DNA of 64,000 bases from Phytohabitans rumicis (GTDB lineage: Bacteria; Actinomycetota; Actinomycetes; Mycobacteriales; Micromonosporaceae): NCBI RefSeq assembly GCF_011764445.1, contig NZ_BLPG01000001.1:5456001-5520000 (forward strand), read 5' to 3'. The first letter of the stretch is position 1; each line of letters opens with the position of its first letter. Below, piece by piece: positions 47,025 through 54,754 of the stretch. The notes beneath the pieces are model-generated. The model saw nothing but the letters and a program-made list of their open reading frames with translations, searched no databases and was not told the origin of the DNA. A program made the position numbers and the translations under genes.

Positions 47025-47439
47025 CGTCCACCCTTTCCGGCGGTTTCGGCGGATGGGATGGCGGTGCCCCACAGCTCACGCGACTGACCTTCGCGGTGCC
47101 ACCCGTCGAGAACTTAAGACGGTGGTTCGCAAGACGGAACAGTGTGGAAGTTGCACTTTGAAACAAGGGAGCGCTCCCACTACGCACCGTAGTGGACCAA
47201 TGGACCGACCGTCGTTTGTCGGGTCGACAGGCGATTGCTATACGCCATTTGTCAGTAAAAGTCGGAAGGCGCGCTATTCGAACTGCTCTCGCGCGACGTA
47301 GAGTGTCTGGTCAGTTGCGGTACGCCGCGAGTCGATCCGTTACACCTCAGTCGTCACGTTAGCTCGGCTACTCGTACGGTTTCCCCTCAGCCGACTGGCT
47401 CGACGCTTCCGGATCACCGAGTCGAGCTAGCTTTGGCCG
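47025..47439. other. 415-base divergent intergenic region
   Basis: This is the longest gene-free stretch in the window. It separates the conservon operon from the MoxR gene and is less GC-rich than its surroundings. Apart from the palindrome at 47166-47179, I see no RNA gene, terminator or clear promoter pair. Confidence 0.7.
47166..47179. promoter_or_regulatory. LacI-family (CebR-like) operator
   Basis: GGGAGCGCTCCC is a perfect 12-base palindrome. With flanks (AGGGAGCGCTCCCA) it matches 13 of 14 bases of the TGGGAGCGCTCCCA box known for CebR, the cellobiose-utilisation repressor of Streptomyces. It is 142 bases before the conservon operon start and 261 bases before the MoxR gene. No LacI-type regulator gene is in the window. 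Confidence 0.5.
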
Positions 47440-48843
47440 GTGACCTCACCGCAAGAATCGGTCCGGACCGTCGGCGAGCTGCGCGCGAGCGGCCATGAGC
47501 ACCGCTCGGTCAAGGAAGAGCTGCGCCACAACCTCCTCACCCGGATGCGCGAGGGCGTCCCGCGCTTTCCCGGCATCGTCGGGTACGACGGCACCGTCCT
47601 GCCCGAGGTGGAGCGGGCCATCCTCGCCGGCCACGACATGGTCCTGCTCGGCGAGCGCGGGCAGGGCAAGACCCGGGTCATCCGTTCCCTGGTCGGGCTG
47701 CTCGACGAGTGGACACCGGTCATCGCAGGTTCCGAGCTCAACGAGCACCCGTACGAGCCGCTGACGCCCGCGTCCCGCCGGTTGGCCGAGGAGCTGGGCG
47801 ACGAGCTGCCGGTGCGGTGGCTGCACCGCTCGATGCGGTACGGCGAGAAGCTCGCCACGCCCGACACCAGCGTCGGCGACCTGATCGGCGACGTGGACCC
47901 GATCCGGGTGGCCCAGGGCCGTACGCTCGGCGACCCGGAAACCATCCACTTCGGACTCGTACCGCGCACCAACCGGGGCATCTTCGCCGTCAACGAGCTG
48001 CCCGACCTCGCCGAACGCATCCAGGTCTCGCTGCTCAACGTCCTGGAAGAGCGGGACATCCAGGTGCGCGGCTATCAGCTGCGGCTGCCCCTGGACCTCC
48101 TGCTGGTGGCGAGCGCCAACCCCGAGGACTACACCAACCGAGGGCGGATCATCACGCCGCTCAAGGACCGGTTCGGCGCGGAAATCCGTACCCATTATCC
48201 GCTGGAACTGGATCTGGAGCTGGCCCTGATCCGCCAGGAGGCGCGGCTCGTGGCCGAGGTGCCCGACCACGTCCTGGAGGTCGTGGCGCGCTTCGCGCGC
48301 GCCGTGCGCGAGTCCCCGTCGGTCGACGGCCGGTCCGGTGTGTCGGCGCGGTTCGCCATCGCGGCGGCCGAGACCGTGGCCGCGTCCGCGCTGCGCCGCG
48401 GCGGCCTCCTCGGCGAACGCGAGCCCGCCGCCCGGATCGGCGACACCGCCTCGGTGACCAGCACGCTGCGCGGCAAGGTGGAGTTCGAGAGCGGCGAGGA
48501 GGGGCGGGAGATCGAGATCCTCGCCCACCTGCTGCGGACGGCCACCGCGGAGACGTTCCGGGCCCGGCTGTCCGGGCTGGACCTGTCGGGCTTCACCGAC
48601 CTGGTGGCCGACGGCGACATCGTGGAGACCGGCGAGCTGGTCGGCGCGGCCGACCTGCTGCGCCAGGTCGGCACCGTGCCGGGCCTGGCCAAGGTGCTCG
48701 AACGCCTCGACTTCGACGACGCGCCCACGCCCGCGCAGGCCGCCGCCGGCGTGGAGTTCGCGCTCGAAGGGCTGCACCTGACCCGGCGACTGTCCAAGGC
48801 GCTGACGGACGAGGGGCGCACCCTCTACGGGAGTCGCGAGTGA
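47440..48843 (+). CDS. MoxR/magnesium-chelatase-like AAA+ ATPase
   Basis: A 467-residue protein from GTG 47440. Walker A is GERGQGKTR, the Walker B region is GIFAVNELPDL and sensor 1 lies in LLLVASANPEDYTNRG; an arginine-rich C-terminal lid follows. The organisation resembles ChlI/MoxR ATPases that work with a von Willebrand A protein. The stop overlaps the VWA gene start, so the two form a chaperone-like pair, probably for metal-cofactor insertion or complex assembly; the client is unknown. Confidence 0.9.
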   Translation: MTSPQESVRTVGELRASGHEHRSVKEELRHNLLTRMREGVPRFPGIVGYDGTVLPEVERAILAGHDMVLLGERGQGKTRVIRSLVGLLDEWTPVIAGSELNEHPYEPLTPASRRLAEELGDELPVRWLHRSMRYGEKLATPDTSVGDLIGDVDPIRVAQGRTLGDPETIHFGLVPRTNRGIFAVNELPDLAERIQVSLLNVLEERDIQVRGYQLRLPLDLLLVASANPEDYTNRGRIITPLKDRFGAEIRTHYPLELDLELALIRQEARLVAEVPDHVLEVVARFARAVRESPSVDGRSGVSARFAIAAAETVAASALRRGGLLGEREPAARIGDTASVTSTLRGKVEFESGEEGREIEILAHLLRTATAETFRARLSGLDLSGFTDLVADGDIVETGELVGAADLLRQVGTVPGLAKVLERLDFDDAPTPAQAAAGVEFALEGLHLTRRLSKALTDEGRTLYGSRE

Positions 48844-50777
48844 ACCGTTACCGGTATGGCGCGTGGCGCGGCGGGCCCGACCCGCTCGCCCCGCCGTACG
48901 ACGTCCGCGCCGCCGTCGACCAGGTCGGCTCGGAGGTGCTGGCCGGCGGCAGCCTGCGCGACGCCCTGCGCAACCTGCTGCGCCGCGGCCCGGACGGCGG
49001 GCGCGGCCTGGACGACCTGGCGGCCCGCGCCCGGCGGATGCGCCGCGAGGCCATGCGGCGCGGCAACCTGGACGGCGCGGTCACCCGCGCGCAGGCCCTG
49101 CTCGACCAGGCGGTCGCGGCCGAACGCGACGAGCTGGCGGGGCGTACCGGCGACGCGGCGCGCTTCGCGGAGGCGCGGCTCGACAGCCTGCCCCGCTCCA
49201 CCGCGCGGGCGGTCGAGGAACTGTCCGACTACGACTGGGCCAGCGACGAGGCGCGCGGCCTCTACCAGCGCATCCTCGACGGGCTGCGGGACGAGGTGGT
49301 GGAGCAGCGGTTCGCCGGCCTGCGCGAGGGACTCGCCGACCCGGCCGCCCAACGCCGCATGGCCGAGATGCTGCACGACCTCAACGACCTGCTCGACCGG
49401 CACGCCCGCGGCGAGGACACCACCGACGCGTTCGCCGAATTCATGCGCCGGCATGGCGACTTCTTTCCGGAACGCCCCGGCACGGTCGACGAGCTGATCG
49501 ACGCGCTCGCCCGCCGTGCCGCCGCCGGTGAGCGGCTCATGCGGTCGCTGTCCGCGCAGCAGCAGGAGGAGCTGGCCCGGCTGATGGCGCAGGCGCTCGG
49601 CGGCGCCGGCCTCGCCGACGAGATGGCCCGCCTGACGGCGAACCTGCGCACGCTGCGACCCGACCTGGGCTGGGACCGGCGGGCTCAGGTCCGCGGCCGC
49701 GAGGGACTCGGGTACGGCGAGGCAGCCGGCGCCCTCGCCGAGATTGGTGACCTGGACGACCTGCTCGACCAGCTGGGCCAGGAGCACCCCGGGGCGACCC
49801 TCGACGACGTCGACGTGGAGGCCGTCGAGAGGATCCTGGGCCGGGACGCGGCCGGCGACGTACGCCGGTTGCAGGAGCTCGAACGGGAGCTGCGCCGGCA
49901 GGGCTGGCTGGGCCGCGGCGCCGACGGCCTGACGCTGAGCCCGAAGGCGCTGCGCCGGCTCGGCGGCACGGCCCTGCGGCGGGTCTTCTCCCTGGAAAGA
50001 GGGCGGCGGGGTCAGCACGACATCCGGGATGCCGGCGCCGCCGGCGAGATCACCGGCGCGTCCCGGCATTGGGTGTACGGCGACGACCAGCCGATCGACG
50101 TGGTACGGACGGTGTCGAACGGGGTACGCCGCTCGGGCGGCCTGCCGGTCCAGCTGACCGTGGACGACTTCGAGGTGGTGGAGACCGAGCGGCGCTCCTC
50201 GGCCGCGGTGGCGCTGTGCGTCGACCTGTCGTACTCGATGGTGGCCGAGGACCGCTGGGGCCCCATGAAGCAGACCGCCCTCGCCCTCTCACACCTGGTG
50301 GCGACCAGGTTCCCGCAGGACGCGCTGCAGATCATCGGCTTCGGCCGGTACGCGATGCCGCTCTCCGCGCAGGAGCTCGCGGCGGTCGAGCCGGACTACG
50401 TGCAGGGGACCAACCTGCAGCACGCGCTCCGGCTGGCCGGCCGCCACCTGCGCAAGCACTCCGAGTCCGAGCCGGTCGTCCTGGTGGTCACCGACGGCGA
50501 GCCGACCGCCCACCTGGAAGACGACGGCGAGGCGGTCTTCTTCTGGCCGCCGCTGGCCGAGACGGTGCGCGCCACGGTCGCCGAGGTCGACCAGCTCACC
50601 CGGTACGGCGCGACGCTGAACCTTTTCATGCTCGGCGAGGACGAGGGACTGCGCCGGTTCGTGGACGCGGTGGCGCGGCGCTGCGGTGGCCGGGTGTTCA
50701 CCCCGGACACCGGCGACCTGGGCCGGTACGTCGTCTCCGACTACATCCGAGCCCGCCGCGGCCGCGTAGCCCACTGA
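48840..50777 (+). CDS. VWA-domain protein, partner of MoxR ATPase
   Basis: A 645-residue protein from GTG 48840. The first 420 residues are helical, Arg/Asp-rich and soluble. The C-terminal VWA domain (about residues 455-630) has the MIDAS motif DLSYS, a threonine in QGTN and TDGEPT. This is the usual layout of the ChlD-like partner of MoxR ATPases. The stop codon lies inside the left arm of the hairpin at 50774-50843. Confidence 0.9.
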   Translation: MNRYRYGAWRGGPDPLAPPYDVRAAVDQVGSEVLAGGSLRDALRNLLRRGPDGGRGLDDLAARARRMRREAMRRGNLDGAVTRAQALLDQAVAAERDELAGRTGDAARFAEARLDSLPRSTARAVEELSDYDWASDEARGLYQRILDGLRDEVVEQRFAGLREGLADPAAQRRMAEMLHDLNDLLDRHARGEDTTDAFAEFMRRHGDFFPERPGTVDELIDALARRAAAGERLMRSLSAQQQEELARLMAQALGGAGLADEMARLTANLRTLRPDLGWDRRAQVRGREGLGYGEAAGALAEIGDLDDLLDQLGQEHPGATLDDVDVEAVERILGRDAAGDVRRLQELERELRRQGWLGRGADGLTLSPKALRRLGGTALRRVFSLERGRRGQHDIRDAGAAGEITGASRHWVYGDDQPIDVVRTVSNGVRRSGGLPVQLTVDDFEVVETERRSSAAVALCVDLSYSMVAEDRWGPMKQTALALSHLVATRFPQDALQIIGFGRYAMPLSAQELAAVEPDYVQGTNLQHALRLAGRHLRKHSESEPVVLVVTDGEPTAHLEDDGEAVFFWPPLAETVRATVAEVDQLTRYGATLNLFMLGEDEGLRRFVDAVARRCGGRVFTPDTGDLGRYVVSDYIRARRGRVAH

Positions 50778-50843
50778 TCTTGCAAGGAAGGGCACCTTGT
50801 TATCGCTTTTTGCATAACAAGGTGCCCTTCCTTGCAAGATCAG
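50774..50843. terminator. 30-base perfect hairpin over the two convergent stop codons
   Basis: Arms 50774-50803 and 50814-50843 pair perfectly over 30 bases around a 10-base loop containing TTTTT. The stop codons of the VWA gene (50775-50777) and of the convergent channel gene (50840-50842) both lie within the arms. It is probably a bidirectional terminator. Confidence 0.8.
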
Positions 50844-51856
50844 GAGGGGAGGGCTACCGGGATGGCGGTGTCGTCGCGGATGTAGACGAGCATGTCGCCG
50901 GTCTCGATCGTGGCGCACTCCGGGGACGCCAGCGACAGCACGCGCCCGTGGCGTACCAGGGCGATCACGACCTCTTCCACGTTGCGGGGCGACTTGCCGA
51001 CCTCCGCGCGGTCGGCGGACCGGAGCGCGAGGGCCATGCCGTGACCCGGGGTCAGCAGGTCCTCCACCACGTCGATGAGCGGCGGCGCGGAGGTGGACAG
51101 GCCGAGCAGGCGGCCGGCGGTGGCCGACGAGACGATCACCTGGTGGGCGCCGCTCTGCTTGAGCAGCGGCGCGTTCTCCGCCTCGCGGGCGGCGGCGATG
51201 ATCCGTACCTTGCCGGCGGTCAGCTGGCGGGCGGTCAGCGTGCACAGCACCGACGCCTCGTCGGTGTTGGTCGCGATGATCACCGCCTTGGCGTCCTTGA
51301 TGTGGGCGTCCAGCAGGATCGACGAGCGGGTCGCCGAGCCTTCGATGACGACGAGGCCGTCCGCGGTGGCCTGCCGTACGGAGGCGCGGTCGGGCTCCAC
51401 CACCACGATGCGCTTGCCGTCCAGGCCGTTCTCGCGTAGGGCGCTGACGGCACTGCGCCCCTTCGTGCCATAGCCGCAGACGATCACGTGGTCTTTCAAG
51501 GTCCTTCTCCACCGGTTGAGGCGAGTGCTCGTGCGGTACTGCTCGGTCAGCACCTCGAGCGTGGTGCCCACCAAGATGATCAGGAACAGCACGCGGGCGG
51601 GCGTCACGAGCAGGACGTTCACCAGTCGGGCCTGCTCCGAGGTCGGCGTGATGTCGCCGTACCCGGTCGTGGAGAGCGAGACGACCGCGTAGTAGAAGCA
51701 GTCGAGGAGCGTGAGCCCGTCCTCGTTCACGTCGCGGTAGCCGTCGCGGTCGAGATAGACCGCGAAGACGATGAACAGCACCAGGGCGACCGCGGCGACG
51801 AGCCGGGTACTGAGCGCGCGCAGCGGTCCCTGCTTGGAGATAGGTAAGTGGATCAC
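50840..51856 (-). CDS. Potassium channel with cytosolic TrkA-N/RCK domains
   Basis: A 338-residue protein; GTG 51856 gives the short N-terminus expected (VIHLPISKQGPLRALSTR), although the frame is open further upstream. Two helices flank the pore with selectivity filter STTGYGDITP. A TrkA-N domain (VIVCGYGTKGRSAV) and a TrkA-C-like end (EVVIALVRHGRV) follow. It is a two-helix K+ channel gated by nucleotide or ion binding at the RCK domain. Confidence 0.92.
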   Translation of the reverse strand: MIHLPISKQGPLRALSTRLVAAVALVLFIVFAVYLDRDGYRDVNEDGLTLLDCFYYAVVSLSTTGYGDITPTSEQARLVNVLLVTPARVLFLIILVGTTLEVLTEQYRTSTRLNRWRRTLKDHVIVCGYGTKGRSAVSALRENGLDGKRIVVVEPDRASVRQATADGLVVIEGSATRSSILLDAHIKDAKAVIIATNTDEASVLCTLTARQLTAGKVRIIAAAREAENAPLLKQSGAHQVIVSSATAGRLLGLSTSAPPLIDVVEDLLTPGHGMALALRSADRAEVGKSPRNVEEVVIALVRHGRVLSLASPECATIETGDMLVYIRDDTAIPVALPS

Positions 51857-51911
51857 GGTACGTCTCGGGCCGACACGCCTACACCATAGATCAGCTGGGT
51901 ACGGAAGACGC

Positions 51912-52304
51912 ATGGAGCATTTCACGATCGCGACCGTGGCCGAGCAGAATCCGGACTTCCGGCGAGTGTTGTGGACAGGTCGCCACGCCCAGCTTGTGAT
52001 CATGACAATCCCACCCGGCGGCGAGATCGGCGAGGAGGTTCACGAGGACACCGACCAGATCCTGACGTTCGTCAGCGGGGTCGGCGAGGCCCGGGTCGCC
52101 GGAAGGACCAAGCCGGTGGCTCAGGGCGATCTCGTGGCGGTGCCCGCCGGCACGAAGCACAACTTCGTCAACACCGGGCCGAACCCGCTCGTCCTCTACA
52201 CCGTGTACGGACCGCCGGAGCACGCGGACGGCGCGGTGCACCACACGAAGGAAGAGGCCGAGGCGGCGGAGAAGTCCGGAAAGGACAGACCGCCTACGGA
52301 TTGA
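51912..52304 (+). CDS. Cupin-domain protein
   Basis: A 130-residue single-cupin protein from ATG 51912. The metal-binding cupin motifs are visible (GGEIGEEVHEDTDQILTFVSG and AVPAGTKHNFVNTG). The acidic and lysine-rich tail is typical of a widespread small cupin of unknown role. Its end overlaps the convergent SDR gene by 11 bases. Confidence 0.88.
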   Translation: MEHFTIATVAEQNPDFRRVLWTGRHAQLVIMTIPPGGEIGEEVHEDTDQILTFVSGVGEARVAGRTKPVAQGDLVAVPAGTKHNFVNTGPNPLVLYTVYGPPEHADGAVHHTKEEAEAAEKSGKDRPPTD

Positions 52305-53067
52305 CCAACGACTCGGTCAGGTCTCGCAGCCGTGCGCGAAAATCGGCGTCGTACGCCTGGTCCAGTGCCCGCGATTCGCGTACGCCGTCGAAATAGCGGC
52401 CGGTGACGGTGGTCATTTCCGGGGCGACCACGAGACGCAGCGTGGCTTCCAGCCCCTGCTCCAGCGTGTCGATCTGTCCGGTGCCGGCCTCCCGCACCAT
52501 CGTGGTCGGCATCAGCGAGGCGGGATGGAGGCTGTTGACGGTCACTCCCGTGCCGGCCAACTCCTCGGCGAGGTCGAACGAGTGGGCGATCAGGGCCAGC
52601 TTCGAGCGGCGGTAGGCGGATGTGCCGTTGTAGCCGCGTTCCATCATCGGATCGTCGAGGTCGAACGGAAGCTGCCCGACGGAGGCGACGTTGACGATGC
52701 GGGCCGGCTGCCTCAGGCGGGGCAGCAGCAGCCGGGTCAGCAGGTACGGGGCCAGGTAGTTCACCGCTAGCCGCAGCTCGTACCCGTCGACCGAGAGCTG
52801 CCGGGGCGCGCCGGGCCGGCCGAACCCGACACCCGCGTTGTTGACCAGCACGTCCAGGTCGCCGTCGACCGACGCGGCGAGCCGGCGCACCTCGGCCAGG
52901 GAAGCCAGGTCCGCCCGGATCGCCTCCGCGCCGGTGCGCTCGGCGACCTCGGCGAGGCGCCCGGCGTCCCGGCCGTGCACGACGAGCCGGTGGCCGCCGG
53001 CGGCCAGCGCGTACGCGAGCGCGCGCCCGAGGCCGTCCGACGCGCCGGTGATCAGGATTCGGGCCAT
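52294..53067 (-). CDS. Short-chain dehydrogenase/reductase
   Basis: A 257-residue SDR from ATG 53067. The cofactor motif is TGASDGLG, NNAG is present, the active-site serine is in NVASVGQ and the catalytic YxxxK reads YRRSK. It resembles retinol-dehydrogenase-like and WW-domain-oxidoreductase-like SDRs. It overlaps the threonine synthase gene by 16 bases. Substrate is unknown. Confidence 0.88.
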   Translation of the reverse strand: MARILITGASDGLGRALAYALAAGGHRLVVHGRDAGRLAEVAERTGAEAIRADLASLAEVRRLAASVDGDLDVLVNNAGVGFGRPGAPRQLSVDGYELRLAVNYLAPYLLTRLLLPRLRQPARIVNVASVGQLPFDLDDPMMERGYNGTSAYRRSKLALIAHSFDLAEELAGTGVTVNSLHPASLMPTTMVREAGTGQIDTLEQGLEATLRLVVAPEMTTVTGRYFDGVRESRALDQAYDADFRARLRDLTESLVNP

Positions 53068-54233
53068 GCCTCGACGCTATCCGGGTACTTCAGGCCGGTG
53101 CCGGTGTTGAGGATCACGACCTCGTCGTCCGCACCGATCCAGCCGGTGGCGCGCAGCCGGCGGGCCGCGGTCAGGCAGGCGGCGCCTTCCGGGCACAGCC
53201 ACATGCCCTCCCGCGCGCCGAAATCCCGTAGGTCGGCGAGGAGTTCGGCGTCGTCGACGGCGATCGCGGTGCCGCCGGTCGCGTACAGGGCGTCCAGGAT
53301 CAGCTCGTCGCCGAGGGGCGCCGGCACGGTGATTCCGAAAGCGACTGTGTGCGCGTCGGGCCAGGGCGTGGCCCGACGCGCGCCGGCCTCGAACGCCGCG
53401 ACGACCGGCGCGCAGACGGTCGACTGCACCGCCACGAGCCGGGGCGCCTTGTCGCCGATCCACCCGAGCTCACGCAGCTCGCCGAGGGCCTTGTGAATGC
53501 CGATCAGCCCGACGCCGCCCCCGGTCGGGTAGAGAATCACGTCGGGCACGCGCCAGCCGAGCTGTTCGGCGATCTCGTACCCCATGGTCTTTTTGCCTTC
53601 GAGCCGGTACGGCTCCTTGAGCGTCGAGACGTCGAAGACTGTTTCGCCGATCAGTCCCGCGATGAGCCGGCCGGCGTCGCCGATGAGACCGTCCACGATG
53701 TACAACTCGGCGCCGGCGACCACGCACTCCTTGCGGGTGATGACCGGTGCCGCGGCCGGCATCGCGATAGTGGCGCGCAGTCCGGCCCGCGCGGCGTACA
53801 GCGCCCAGGCCGCGCCGGCGTTGCCGTTCGTGGGCATGGCCACGTGCCGGATGCCCAGCTCGCTGGCGCGAGAAACACCAACCGCGGCGCCGCGCGCCTT
53901 GAACGACCCCGTCGGCACGAGACCTTCGTCCTTCACCAGCAGCCGGGGTACGCCGATGTGCGCGCCGTAGCGGGCGGCGGGAAGCAACGGCGTCCAGCCC
54001 TCTCCGAGGGTCGCGATGTGTGCCGGGTCGCCGACCGGCAGCAGCTCGCGGTAGCGCCACAGATCCGCCGCCCGGCCGGCGATGTCGGTGGGACCGACGG
54101 CCTGCCCTACGGCGTCGAGGTCGTAGCGGGCCAGCAGCGGCGAGCCGCAGGAGCACAGGTTCTGCGGGCGGGTGGCGTCGTGCCGGGCGCCGCAGCGCGG
54201 GCACTCCAGGCCGGTGAGGAAGGAGCCGCTCAT
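53052..54233 (-). CDS. Threonine synthase-like PLP enzyme
   Basis: A 393-residue protein from ATG 54233. It starts with a zinc-ribbon-like ECPRCGARH...CSCGSP segment seen in one class of threonine synthases. The PLP lysine lies in VPTGSFKARGAA, the Asn loop is PTNGNAGAA and the phosphate loop is YPTGGGVGLIG. It converts O-phosphohomoserine to threonine if orthologous to ThrC. No other threonine genes are near, so it could be a paralogue with another substrate. Confidence 0.85.
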   Translation of the reverse strand: MSGSFLTGLECPRCGARHDATRPQNLCSCGSPLLARYDLDAVGQAVGPTDIAGRAADLWRYRELLPVGDPAHIATLGEGWTPLLPAARYGAHIGVPRLLVKDEGLVPTGSFKARGAAVGVSRASELGIRHVAMPTNGNAGAAWALYAARAGLRATIAMPAAAPVITRKECVVAGAELYIVDGLIGDAGRLIAGLIGETVFDVSTLKEPYRLEGKKTMGYEIAEQLGWRVPDVILYPTGGGVGLIGIHKALGELRELGWIGDKAPRLVAVQSTVCAPVVAAFEAGARRATPWPDAHTVAFGITVPAPLGDELILDALYATGGTAIAVDDAELLADLRDFGAREGMWLCPEGAACLTAARRLRATGWIGADDEVVILNTGTGLKYPDSVEAWPES

Positions 54234-54262
54234 CAGGCTAGATGCTAATGGCGTGCCCCGGC

Positions 54263-54745
54263 CTACCGGCGGCCGGCGCCGGCGGGCCACAGCACCTTCA
54301 CCGGCAGGCCGCTCGCCTCCGCCAGCGATACGACATGGGCGGTGTCGCCCACCGACCGCGTGGGTTGGCCGTCCCAGATCGCGAAGAGCATGGCCGACCG
54401 GCTCAACATGTACTTGCTGGCGGCGACGTACGCCGGCCGGCCGGAGCAGTGTGCCGGCATGACCAGCACCTTGCTGGCCTGCGCGAGCAAGGCGTCGAAG
54501 CTGTCCCGATCCTGCGCCGCCACCACCTGTTCGCGGTAGTCGTGCGAGGGCAGCACCGCCTCGAAGGTGCCGCCGAGCGCGACGATCGCGCGGGCGAAGA
54601 TCTGGTCGGCGCCGAGGGCCAGGCAGGTGATGCCGTGCGGAGGCGAGTCCGCGCACTCGCGCAGGGCCGCCGTCACCGCCCGGAAAATCAACCCCTCGGT
54701 GGGCTCGCTCAGGTGGACGTGTCCGGTTACCCCGATCAGGCTCAT
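54263..54745 (-). CDS. SLOG-superfamily (Rossmann-like) nucleotide-binding protein
   Basis: A 160-residue protein from 54745, nine bases after the RyR-domain gene. The fold signature is visible: IGVTGHVHL at the N-terminus, TCLALGADQIFARAIVALGG, EAVLPSHDYREQV and GDTAHVVSLAEASGLPVKVLWP. These match the SLOG (SMF/DprA-LOG) family, which binds nucleotide-derived ligands and includes sensor components of bacterial conflict systems. The tight linkage suggests that it senses or makes a ligand for its membrane partner. Confidence 0.75.
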   Translation of the reverse strand: MSLIGVTGHVHLSEPTEGLIFRAVTAALRECADSPPHGITCLALGADQIFARAIVALGGTFEAVLPSHDYREQVVAAQDRDSFDALLAQASKVLVMPAHCSGRPAYVAASKYMLSRSAMLFAIWDGQPTRSVGDTAHVVSLAEASGLPVKVLWPAGAGRR

Positions 54746-54754
54746 CCGCTCTCC

